Below are positions 16,101-22,788 of a DNA stretch of 23,106 bases, in pieces (within the stretch, counting starts at the first letter, position 1; each line of letters starts with the position of its first letter). The position numbers were made by a program, and so were the translations under genes. The stretch comes from an uncultured Eubacteriales bacterium (GTDB lineage: Bacteria > Bacillota > Clostridia > Christensenellales > Aristaeellaceae), in assembly GCA_900553295.1 (NCBI GenBank), contig USCR01000022.1, positions 1 through 23,106 on the forward strand, read 5' to 3'. The notes under the pieces were generated by a model. It was not told the origin of the DNA. It did not search any database and worked only from the letters and a program-made list of their open reading frames with translations.

Positions 16101-16110
16101 ACCGGGCTAT

Positions 16111-17706
16111 TTATTCCTTGCCCAGCGCTGCATTCCACGCAGCGTTATAAATTTCTTCCATTTCGGCGGCGCCGGCCTCACGGGCTGCGGCGATCACCTG
16201 GTCATAATTTTCAATGGGTTCTTCGCCAGTGATGTACTTGTCAATTTCCTGATAGACCATGTCTTCCACCCGGGTGAGCAGCTCCTTGTAGCGCTCGGTC
16301 TGTTCGGCAGTGAGCGGCGGCTCAATAACGGGTGCGCGCAGGCCAGCATCGTTGTTGATCATTTCCTTGGTTTCCGCGTACGCTGCCTTGGCCTCATCGT
16401 CCATCAGATACTGCTCCATCTGGCTCTGTGCGCCGGAATCATTGTAGGGAGCAATGTCCAGCAGGCCCAGACCATACTTAGCCTGGAGATCATACATCGC
16501 AGTGGAGGAGCCGGTGGCAGCAATCTCCGCCAGGATCTCTTCCTTGATGTAGGGCTTGCCATTTTCGTCATACTCGAAGGTTACGCCTTCCTTGCCATAG
16601 CCGTTCACATCCGCGCCCTGATCAGTATAGCACCAATCCAGGAAGGCCAGGCAGGCATCCAGATTCTCGGTGGAGGAGGAGATCACCCACGCCTGTGTGG
16701 TATGGTCCAGGTCATAGCGGAAGTTGCGGGTTTGTCCCAGCGAGTTGGTCATGGTGGGGATTACGCCCAGGTACGCATCGGGCTCAATGGCTTGCAACGC
16801 AGCATTGAACTGGCTGGCAAATCCGCTGTTGTCAAAGTACATCAGTGCCTTGCCAGAGGACATTTTCTCTTTCCACTGATCCACGGTGTTGCTGGCATAG
16901 TCAGGATCCAGCAGGCCCTCGGTATACAGCTTGTTCAGGTAGGACAGCACTTCCTTGAAGTTTTCGTGCGCCGGGCCATAGATCCATACGCCGCCCAGGT
17001 CCTCATCATAATACATGGTGGAGCCGGAGCCCAGAGGATAGGCCATGGTGTCCATGACCTTCCGGGTGGAAGTGGTGGAGCCACCCTTGCGGTTGGTCAG
17101 CGGGATTGCATCGGGGTTCTTCTCCTTAAAGACCTTCAGCACTTCGTACAGCTCATCAAAGGTAGTCGGCACTTCCAAGCCATACTCCTCCAGCAGATCC
17201 AGGCGGATCACAGGGAACTGTCCGCTCAGGGCACCGTCGTGGGGAGAGGCACGGAATAGCGTGGGTGCTGCGTAATAGCTGCCGTCGATGGTCAGCATGG
17301 AATAGCTGGGGTTGCTGTCCAGCAGGGCAAACAGGTGAGGCAGCTGATCCCGGTAATCACTCAGGTTGATGAACATATCGTCCCGGGCATAGTTCTTAAC
17401 ATCCGCGTGGTCCAGCAGCATAATGTCCGGCATATCGTCGGTGCGGATCAGCACCGCTTTTTTGTCGGCATAGCTGTCTTTGGGAGGAGTCTGAACATCC
17501 AGCTGAATATTCAGCAGTTCCTTAACGGTTTGTACCTTCAGGGAATTCGGGTCGATGGTCTGGGAGGGGTTCTCATCGCGCATGATGCTGATGGTTACCG
17601 TTTCCTCGCTAAACCAGGTGTCGGGATGGGATTCTGCCATGGCAGGCGCCACTGTCATCGCCAGTGCCAGCGCAAGTACCAGGGAAAGCCAATGCGTCTT
17701 CTTCAT
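16111..17706 (-). CDS. Extracellular solute-binding protein of an Lpl-type sugar ABC transporter
   Basis: A 531-residue substrate-binding protein, the size usual for the LplA group (about 500-560). Residues 1-24 are a signal peptide (MKKTHW, hydrophobic stretch, AMA cleavage site). There is no cysteine lipobox, so the mature protein starting near Glu25 would not be lipid-anchored by the usual route. Sugar-binding-protein features include PDIMLLDHADVKNYARDDMFINLSDY, SYYAAPTLFRASP, the hinge region YEVLKVFKEKNPDAIPLT, and the late WVISSSTENLDACLAFLDWCYTDQGADVNGYGKEG typical of this family. The ATG has AAAAGGAG upstream. It follows two permease genes in one operon and is followed by a strong hairpin. 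The substrate is presumably the oligosaccharide attacked by the adjacent hydrolases. Confidence 0.93.
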   Translation of the reverse strand: MKKTHWLSLVLALALAMTVAPAMAESHPDTWFSEETVTISIMRDENPSQTIDPNSLKVQTVKELLNIQLDVQTPPKDSYADKKAVLIRTDDMPDIMLLDHADVKNYARDDMFINLSDYRDQLPHLFALLDSNPSYSMLTIDGSYYAAPTLFRASPHDGALSGQFPVIRLDLLEEYGLEVPTTFDELYEVLKVFKEKNPDAIPLTNRKGGSTTSTRKVMDTMAYPLGSGSTMYYDEDLGGVWIYGPAHENFKEVLSYLNKLYTEGLLDPDYASNTVDQWKEKMSSGKALMYFDNSGFASQFNAALQAIEPDAYLGVIPTMTNSLGQTRNFRYDLDHTTQAWVISSSTENLDACLAFLDWCYTDQGADVNGYGKEGVTFEYDENGKPYIKEEILAEIAATGSSTAMYDLQAKYGLGLLDIAPYNDSGAQSQMEQYLMDDEAKAAYAETKEMINNDAGLRAPVIEPPLTAEQTERYKELLTRVEDMVYQEIDKYITGEEPIENYDQVIAAAREAGAAEMEEIYNAAWNAALGKE

Positions 17707-17761
17707 GGTTCATACTCCTTTTCTTTTTTTATGTCAAGCTCACGCTTAACCTACCCCTATA

Positions 17762-18640
17762 TCAGCCCTTCACGGAACCGATCATCACGCCCTTGACAAA
17801 GTAACGCTGTACGAAGGGATACACCACCAGGATTGGCAGTGTCGTGACAATAATTGCCGCGGCGCGGAGCGTAGCATCCGTTACCGAGAAAGTGGTGGAA
17901 CCGCCTGCTACGCCTGCCTCTTCCGAGAACAGCCCCGCAATAAGCATATTTCGCAGCATGATTTGCAGGGGATACAGCTCCTTGCTGTTGATATACAGCA
18001 TAGCGTTGAAATAATCATTCCAATGGGAAACAGCGTAGTACAGCAACATGGTAGCCAGCACCGCCTTGGACAGGGGCAATACAATGCGGCACAGGATTAC
18101 CACATCGTTGGCACCATCCAGCTGGGCAGACTCAATCAGGGACTCCGGAATCGCCTGAAAAGAGGTACGGATAATAATCATGTTGTAAGTGCTGATGGCT
18201 ACCGGCAGCACAAGCGCCCATACGGTATCCAGCAATTCCAGTTCCTTCACCACCAGGTACAAGGGAACCATGCCACCGGAGAAGAACATGGTAAAGGTCA
18301 CCATAAAGGTAAAGAACTTACGGCCGGAAAATTGCTTTCGGGTTAAAGGATAAGCACACAGGCTGCTCATTACCAGATTTATGAAGGTACCCAGCACCGT
18401 ATAAAATATGGAGTTCTTCATATACATGAACAGATCGCCCTTCAAAAACTGCCGGTATGTATCCAACGTAATGTTCTGGGGAAGGAAGGTCACCTCGCCC
18501 CGCATTACGTCCAGCCCATTGCTGATGGACACAATAAACTGATAATACAGCGGGTACAGCGTAATTACCATGATCACGCCCAGGAAGAGATAATTGAAAA
18601 CATTGAATACCCGCCGGGAAGTTTTACGATCATCGATCAT
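17762..18640 (-). CDS. ABC sugar permease, YtcP/LplC type
   Basis: A 292-residue inner-membrane permease with about six helices, of the carbohydrate-uptake type-1 family. After the N-terminal MIDDRKTSRRVFNVFNYLFLGV a first helix leads into TLYPLYYQFIVSIS and the FLPQNITLDTYRQF region typical of LplC/YtcP. The cytoplasmic EAA loop, where the ATPase docks, is ESAQLDGANDVVILCRIVLPL (about 170-190). The C-terminus FVQRYFVKGVMIGSVKG is diagnostic for this subfamily. The ATG at 18640, with AAGGAGGG eight bases upstream, is preferred over an ATG at 18796 that would overlap the upstream gene by 140 bases. It is 16 bases from the first permease gene. No ATPase gene is in the window, so a shared MsmX-like ATPase is expected elsewhere. 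Confidence 0.94.
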   Translation of the reverse strand: MIDDRKTSRRVFNVFNYLFLGVIMVITLYPLYYQFIVSISNGLDVMRGEVTFLPQNITLDTYRQFLKGDLFMYMKNSIFYTVLGTFINLVMSSLCAYPLTRKQFSGRKFFTFMVTFTMFFSGGMVPLYLVVKELELLDTVWALVLPVAISTYNMIIIRTSFQAIPESLIESAQLDGANDVVILCRIVLPLSKAVLATMLLYYAVSHWNDYFNAMLYINSKELYPLQIMLRNMLIAGLFSEEAGVAGGSTTFSVTDATLRAAAIIVTTLPILVVYPFVQRYFVKGVMIGSVKG

Positions 18641-18656
18641 TGTCTCTCTTCCCTCC

Positions 18657-19595
18657 TTACCACAGGGACGTTTCCGTAACGCGGCGGGAGATTGCATTGG
18701 TACCCGCCACGAACAACAGCGATACCACTGACCGGAACAGATCAACACCCGTTGCGTACTCAAAGTCCCCGCCAATAATTCCCCGCCTGTACACATATGT
18801 GGAAATAACGTCCGATACGGATTGATTGCTGCCTGTCATCATCAGCAGGATCTTTTGGTAAGAAACGTTCATGATTTTACCCATGTCCAGGATCAGCATT
18901 ATGATAATGGTAGGCATAATGCCTGGTAGCGTAATGTGCAGGGTCTGTTGCCAACGTCCAGCGCCATCAATACGGGCCGCCTCATACAGTTCCATATCCA
19001 GTCCAGAAAGCGCAGCCAGATAAATAATGGAACCCCAGCCCACCGTTTGCCATACGTTGGACCCGATGTACATGGGCCGGAAATACCCAGCCGCCACCAT
19101 GAACGGTTTGGATTCGATTCCTAGCGCATTCAAGGCCTGGTTAACAATACCTGTGGAGCTGAACATGGTGCTCAGCATGCCCACTACTACCACGGTGGAA
19201 ATAAAATGAGGCAAATACGATACAGTCTGCACCAGTTTTTTATATTTCTGGTTGCCTACTTCGTTCAGCAGCAGTGCCAGAATAATAGGTGCCGGGAATG
19301 AAATAATCAAGTTTGCCAGGTTCAGCACAATGGTGTTTTTGAATACCGTCCAGAAGTATGGGTCCTCCACAATCTGTTCCATGTACTTCAGCCCTGCCCA
19401 AGGACTGCCAAACATGCCCAACTTGGGCTTAAAATTCTTGAACGCAAGCGTAACGCCGTACATGGGCCAGTAGCAGAAAATAATGTAATAAGCCGCGGGC
19501 AACAGCATAATAAGATACAGCCACTTGTCCCTGGCAAACGCCCGCGTCAACCGACGCTTCAGGGTGTTTTTTTTAGGCATTGGTGCAGCCGTCAT
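18657..19595 (-). CDS. ABC sugar permease, LplB type
   Basis: A 312-residue membrane permease that pairs with the YtcP-type permease. The N-terminus is basic (KKNTLKRRLTRAFARDKW), followed by the first helix LYLIMLLPAAYYIIFCYWPMYG, a typical LplB start. FKPKLGMFGSPWAGLKYM precedes the core domain. The EAA loop is YEAARIDGAGRWQQTLHITLPG (about 204-225), and the C-terminal region has DVISTYVYRRGII and the final ETSLW. The ATG at 19595 is chosen because GGAGGAA lies eight bases before it; an ATG at 19610 would add five residues and is only four bases past the upstream stop. The ribosome binding site of the next gene overlaps its own stop (TAAGGAGG), pointing to coupled translation. Confidence 0.94.
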   Translation of the reverse strand: MTAAPMPKKNTLKRRLTRAFARDKWLYLIMLLPAAYYIIFCYWPMYGVTLAFKNFKPKLGMFGSPWAGLKYMEQIVEDPYFWTVFKNTIVLNLANLIISFPAPIILALLLNEVGNQKYKKLVQTVSYLPHFISTVVVVGMLSTMFSSTGIVNQALNALGIESKPFMVAAGYFRPMYIGSNVWQTVGWGSIIYLAALSGLDMELYEAARIDGAGRWQQTLHITLPGIMPTIIIMLILDMGKIMNVSYQKILLMMTGSNQSVSDVISTYVYRRGIIGGDFEYATGVDLFRSVVSLLFVAGTNAISRRVTETSLW

Positions 19596-19613
19596 CCTGT
19601 GTTCCTCCATTCT

Positions 19614-20726
19614 CTACAGTCCTTTCAAGTTTGCATGCATCACAGCAATCATTTCTTTATTGATGGAAAAAGTCAGATACATCTCCTGTCCTTCCACCAA
19701 CACACAAGGGTACCCATATACGCCATTCTTGTCTATGCCAGGATATCTACCCTTGTATTGCGCATCAGCCAGCAAATAATGCTGTGTCCAATCCAATCCA
19801 TCCTCTGAAAGTGAAAGTGCCAACACATGACGTGTTCTGGGAGGAAACGGGTCCGGTGTGCCAACGTAATAATATCGGCTATCCGGCAACCGGTCCATAA
19901 AGAATTTGGTCCGGTTATCTGTAAAAGCCGTTTGCTCAGGCAGGGACCAGCTTTCTCCTTCGTCATCGCTATGGCAAGCCCATAGCCACGGGGTGGCGGA
20001 ACGCAAATACAGCCACATTCGGCCGCTATCTTGCTGAATGAAGGAACCTTCGCACAGCGACACGTGCGTGTCGCTGACCAATCCGGGCATGTCATCCTCT
20101 TCCCGCACATCCTCCGGGCGATTGCCATACCCCTGGGGAAAGACCTCCACTTGCCGCCAGCCGTGAATACCGTCCTGCTCATCGGAGTAGCACTGATACC
20201 GGCCACCGCAGGAAAATAATCTTCCTGACTGAAGGCGGCGCACTGGCATGTTCCCGCCAAAGCACGGCAGGGGGCTCTCATCGCTCCATGACCGGCCGTC
20301 AACACTGGTTTTATACCAGGTCCCGTGCCAAACGCGGCCCGCGCTGCCCATCTGGCGCCGGCCCTGCTTAAGCACCTCCGGGCGATAAGAAAATTTCAAA
20401 TAATAGACAATCAGTTCGTCTCCGTTGACATAAAAGCCCGAAGGGATCAGGACGCCGTTTTCCACATTATCCGGTTGAGCCAGAATTTGCGGTTCATCCC
20501 AATGGACAAAATCGTCGCTGCCAGTGAACATAATGCGCTGGCCCACGTCATCCTCGTGGCACACGCCACTGCTGAAGCACAGGAAGAATCTGCCCCGAAA
20601 GCGCGTTAGGAACGGATGATGTGCATAATTCCATGCCTCCGTAGGCTGAAATACCAGATGAAGTTCCGTTTCCAGCTTGGGGCGCTCCATGCCGAGGAAA
20701 TAATGATTGCTTATCCCCTCCAGCAT
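19614..20726 (-). CDS. Sialidase-fold (exo-alpha-sialidase-like) protein, first gene of the minus operon
   Basis: A 370-residue protein without signal peptide. Four spaced Asp-box-like blades are visible: SDDFVHW (70-76), SVDGRSW (141-147), SDDEGESW (253-260) and SEDGLDW (307-313). A strand YLRSATPWLWACHSDD resembles the propeller of GH33-type sialidases and related BNR_2 proteins. It could be a hydrolase acting on an acidic terminal sugar in the cytoplasm or a related lyase or epimerase; the active-site residues cannot be fixed by eye. Its ATG at 20726 has GGGAGGTGA upstream and is the first start after a consensus promoter (20785-20813) with an operator-like palindrome. It is followed within 20 bases by the LplB permease gene. 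Confidence 0.72.
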   Translation of the reverse strand: MLEGISNHYFLGMERPKLETELHLVFQPTEAWNYAHHPFLTRFRGRFFLCFSSGVCHEDDVGQRIMFTGSDDFVHWDEPQILAQPDNVENGVLIPSGFYVNGDELIVYYLKFSYRPEVLKQGRRQMGSAGRVWHGTWYKTSVDGRSWSDESPLPCFGGNMPVRRLQSGRLFSCGGRYQCYSDEQDGIHGWRQVEVFPQGYGNRPEDVREEDDMPGLVSDTHVSLCEGSFIQQDSGRMWLYLRSATPWLWACHSDDEGESWSLPEQTAFTDNRTKFFMDRLPDSRYYYVGTPDPFPPRTRHVLALSLSEDGLDWTQHYLLADAQYKGRYPGIDKNGVYGYPCVLVEGQEMYLTFSINKEMIAVMHANLKGL

Positions 20727-20750
20727 TGTCTGTCACCTCCCGCACCGATT

Positions 20751-20767
20751 GTTCATCAATACTGAAC
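20751..20767. promoter_or_regulatory. Operator-like palindrome on the minus-operon side
   Basis: GTTCATCAATACTGAAC has 5-base inverted arms (GTTCA / TGAAC). Read on the minus strand it is GTTCAGTATTGATGAAC, which matches the site at 20915-20931 in 14 of 17 positions. It lies about 12-28 bases downstream of the predicted minus-strand start. An overlapping palindrome, ACATAGTTCTATGT (20766-20779), continues upstream. Binding by the IclR protein encoded at 21955 is inferred. Confidence 0.62.
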
Positions 20768-20784
20768 ATAGTTCTATGTAATTT

Positions 20785-20813
20785 ATTCTATCACTCCCCC
20801 ACTATCTTGTCAA
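20785..20813 (-). promoter_or_regulatory. Sigma-A promoter of the transporter/hydrolase operon
   Basis: The minus strand carries a perfect TTGACA (revcomp 20808-20813), a 17-base spacer and TAGAAT (revcomp 20785-20790). Transcription would start near 20778, inside the palindrome ACATAGTTCTATGT and just upstream of the operator-like site. Confidence 0.82.
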
Positions 20814-20879
20814 CAGTTCCAATAAAAAATATGTTATTATATGAAATGCCCAATATTATGGAAAATAGGCGCGGGACTA

Positions 20880-20908
20880 TTGACAGCGTTCCAAATATAT
20901 ACTATTAT
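20880..20908 (+). promoter_or_regulatory. Sigma-A promoter of the aldolase-regulator operon
   Basis: A perfect TTGACA (20880-20885), a 17-base spacer and TATTAT (20903-20908) predict transcription from about 20915. The operator-like palindrome starts exactly there, a position suited to repression. Confidence 0.82.
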
Positions 20909-20914
20909 ATATGC

Positions 20915-20930
20915 GTTCAGTATTACTGAA
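20915..20930. promoter_or_regulatory. Operator-like palindrome on the aldolase side
   Basis: GTTCAGTATTACTGAA contains the inverted repeat TTCAGTA...TACTGAA around one T. It matches the site in the opposite promoter (GTTCAGTATTGATGAAC, minus strand of 20751-20767). It overlaps the predicted +1 of the plus-strand promoter. The presence of the same site in both divergent promoters suggests one repressor for both. Confidence 0.65.
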
Positions 20931-20964
20931 AGGCGTATAGGATATATGAAAAGGAGCTAGGGGT

Positions 20965-21888
20965 ATGGATACACACCACTATCAAGGCGTATGGCCAGTT
21001 ATGATCACTCCTTTTACCGCTGACGGCGAGATTGACTATGCTTCCCTGGAGCGGCTCATTGCATGGTATGAGCAGGGCGGTGCTACAGGTCTGTTTGCGG
21101 CATGTCAGTCCAGTGAAATTTTTTATTTAAGCTTACGGGAGCGGGTAGAGCTGGTACGTTTTGTAAAACAGCACGCCCACGTACCAGTGATTGCCTCAGG
21201 CCATATATCTTCCGGATTAACAGATCAGATAGAAGAACTGCAAAGCATATGCCAAACAGGTGCGGATGCCTTGATCCTAATCACCAACCGGCTGTGTGAC
21301 CCTTCGCACCGGGAGCAGAGCATTCTTCCACGCTTGCAGCAGATCATGTCCTGCCTGGACCCCGAGATTCCTTTAGGGTTTTACGAATGTCCTTACCCTT
21401 TTAAGCGGCTCATCTCCGATGATGAACTGCAATGGTGTGCCGAGTCAGGCCGGTTTGCATTTATGAAGGACACCTGCTGCGATATGGAGCAGATTCGGCG
21501 CCGTCTTGCACTGCTCAAGGGGGGCCCTTTGCAGCTGTTCAATGCCAACTCCGCCACGCTATTGGACTCCCTGCGTGCCGGCTGCGCAGGATTTTCCGGA
21601 GTGATGGCGAATTTCCATATTGATTTGTATAGCTGGCTGACGCGGCACTGGCAGGAGTTCCCTGAAGAAGCCGAAAAAGTGCAAGCGTTCCTTACCTGCT
21701 TTTCCGAAATCGAACGGCAATACTATCCGGTAAATGCAAAATACCATCTCCAGGCGATACTTCATGTAATCACCGATATTTACGCGCGCACAATGCCTGC
21801 TTCCGGCTTGACGGAAACGTTCCGCAGTGAAGTGCGGCAAATGCACCTGGCTGCTGAATTCATACGGCAAACTATTTGTAAGGAGTGA
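20965..21888 (+). CDS. DapA/NanA-family aldolase (dihydrodipicolinate synthase superfamily)
   Basis: A 307-residue class I aldolase of the DHDPS / N-acetylneuraminate lyase / 2-keto-3-deoxy-sugar-acid aldolase superfamily. VWPVMITPFTADGEIDYASLERLI at the start is typical. The Schiff-base lysine is Lys168 in FMKDTCCD and the conserved tyrosine is Tyr140 in PLGFYECPYP. The usual substrate-carboxylate motif GTTGE/GSTGE is replaced by ACQSSE (46-51), so it is unlikely to be a true DapA. The location opposite sialidase-fold hydrolases and next to an IclR regulator suggests catabolism of a sialic-acid-like or 2-keto-3-deoxy sugar acid. The ATG at 20965 has AAGGAG eight bases upstream and a strong promoter. 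It is the first gene of a two-gene unit. Confidence 0.88.
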   Translation: MDTHHYQGVWPVMITPFTADGEIDYASLERLIAWYEQGGATGLFAACQSSEIFYLSLRERVELVRFVKQHAHVPVIASGHISSGLTDQIEELQSICQTGADALILITNRLCDPSHREQSILPRLQQIMSCLDPEIPLGFYECPYPFKRLISDDELQWCAESGRFAFMKDTCCDMEQIRRRLALLKGGPLQLFNANSATLLDSLRAGCAGFSGVMANFHIDLYSWLTRHWQEFPEEAEKVQAFLTCFSEIERQYYPVNAKYHLQAILHVITDIYARTMPASGLTETFRSEVRQMHLAAEFIRQTICKE

Positions 21889-21954
21889 GCGCCCCTTCAC
21901 GGCATTCGGGTTCTCTCCTTGCTTAGCAATACCAACGGAAGGAGTCTCTCCCCT

Positions 21955-22707
21955 ATGCCTGATGATTGCAATGTAAAGTCCCTGGCCCGTGCCATGCAGG
22001 TGCTGGAATGTTTCTCCGTGGAGCAACCCGAACTGGGCCCCTCTGAGATCGCCAAAACACTGCACATGCAAAAGAGCACCGTTTACAATATCCTCAGTAC
22101 TTTTCAAAAATGTGGCTATCTTTGTAAAAATCCACAAACAGCCAAGTACTATCTGGGACTGAAAGTGCTGCATCTGGGCTATATTGTAAACAGTCATCAC
22201 GGTTTGCGGGACCATTTTCTGCCTTACTTGAACCAGATTGCGCAGCAAACCCATGAGGTATGCTATTTCGGAATTCTCAATGATCTGGAAGTGCTCTATC
22301 TGGAATCCGCCTATCCCTCCGGTCAACAGCACACTCGGAATATTCTGGGTGAGCGTGCGCCGCTTTACTGCACAGGTATCGGTAAAGCCATGTTGGCCTT
22401 TATGCCTCCAGAACAGGCCGAGCAGGTCATCAACGGTCCGCTCAAGGCATATACCGGCTGCACCATCTGTGATCCGGCCGTTCTGCGAAATCATCTGGAG
22501 GAGATTCGTGAAAACGGTTATGCCGTAGATAATATGGAGCATGAGTTCGGCATTCGTTGTGTAGCAGTACCTGTGTTTAACAGTGCCGGTAAAGTATTTG
22601 CCGCGGTAAGTGTATCAGGTCCTTCGCCGCGTTTTGACCCCGAAACCATTATCAGGGATGCGCGTATGATCTCATCGATTCTGCAACCCGTGCAGCGCTG
22701 TACCTGA
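21955..22707 (+). CDS. IclR-family transcriptional regulator
   Basis: A 250-residue regulator. Residues 5-66 are the IclR winged helix (VKSLARAMQVLECFSVEQPELGPSEIAKTLHMQKSTVYNILSTF, then GYL). Residues about 80-245 are the effector-binding domain with the typical LGERAPLYCTGIGKAMLAFMP (131-151), the GYAVDNMEHEFGIRCVAVPVF region and a final VSVSGPSPRF. IclR proteins often control sugar-acid or aromatic catabolism and sense small organic acids. The ATG at 21955 has GGAAGGAG ten bases upstream; a TTG at 21919 would extend it but lacks a ribosome binding site. It lies 66 bases downstream of the aldolase gene, in the same unit, and is the best candidate for binding the two palindromes in the divergent promoters. 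Confidence 0.94.
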   Translation: MPDDCNVKSLARAMQVLECFSVEQPELGPSEIAKTLHMQKSTVYNILSTFQKCGYLCKNPQTAKYYLGLKVLHLGYIVNSHHGLRDHFLPYLNQIAQQTHEVCYFGILNDLEVLYLESAYPSGQQHTRNILGERAPLYCTGIGKAMLAFMPPEQAEQVINGPLKAYTGCTICDPAVLRNHLEEIRENGYAVDNMEHEFGIRCVAVPVFNSAGKVFAAVSVSGPSPRFDPETIIRDARMISSILQPVQRCT

Positions 22708-22738
22708 TGGATCGTACTGGTAGACAGCACCGCTGCAC

Positions 22739-22781
22739 AAAAAGAGCTATGGCAGGCCTATGGCCTTCCACAGCTCTTTTT
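22739..22781. terminator. Bidirectional terminator between the IclR gene and the right-edge gene
   Basis: A long hairpin AAAAAGAGCT.TGG..GGCC-TAT-GGCC..CCA.AGCTCTTTTT, with A-run and T-run on its two sides, lies between convergent genes. It is a classic bidirectional intrinsic terminator, ending the aldolase/IclR transcript from the left and the partial gene from the right. Confidence 0.88.
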
Positions 22782-22788
22782 CAGTTCG

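Noticed and set aside
15883..17259. A 458-codon plus-strand open frame opposite the solute-binding protein gene, and similar long frames at 1296-2561 and 5529-6677.
   Set aside because: All lie antisense to genes with clear family motifs, contain low-complexity His/Gln/Gly-rich translations and have no recognisable domains. They are by-products of GC-rich codon use.
17709..17737. TTGACA-17-TATGAA on the minus strand before the solute-binding protein gene.
   Set aside because: Transcription would begin inside the coding sequence, beyond the start codon, so it cannot serve that gene. The intergenic gap is simply too short.
18641..18796. Upstream in-frame ATG that would lengthen the YtcP-type permease by 52 residues.
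   Set aside because: The extension overlaps the preceding permease gene, reads as non-membrane Cys/Arg-rich sequence and lacks a ribosome binding site, whereas the ATG at 18640 has AAGGAGGG.
20727..20964. Search for a CcpA catabolite-repression (cre) site in the divergent control region.
   Set aside because: No sequence close to TGWAANCGNTNWCA was found.
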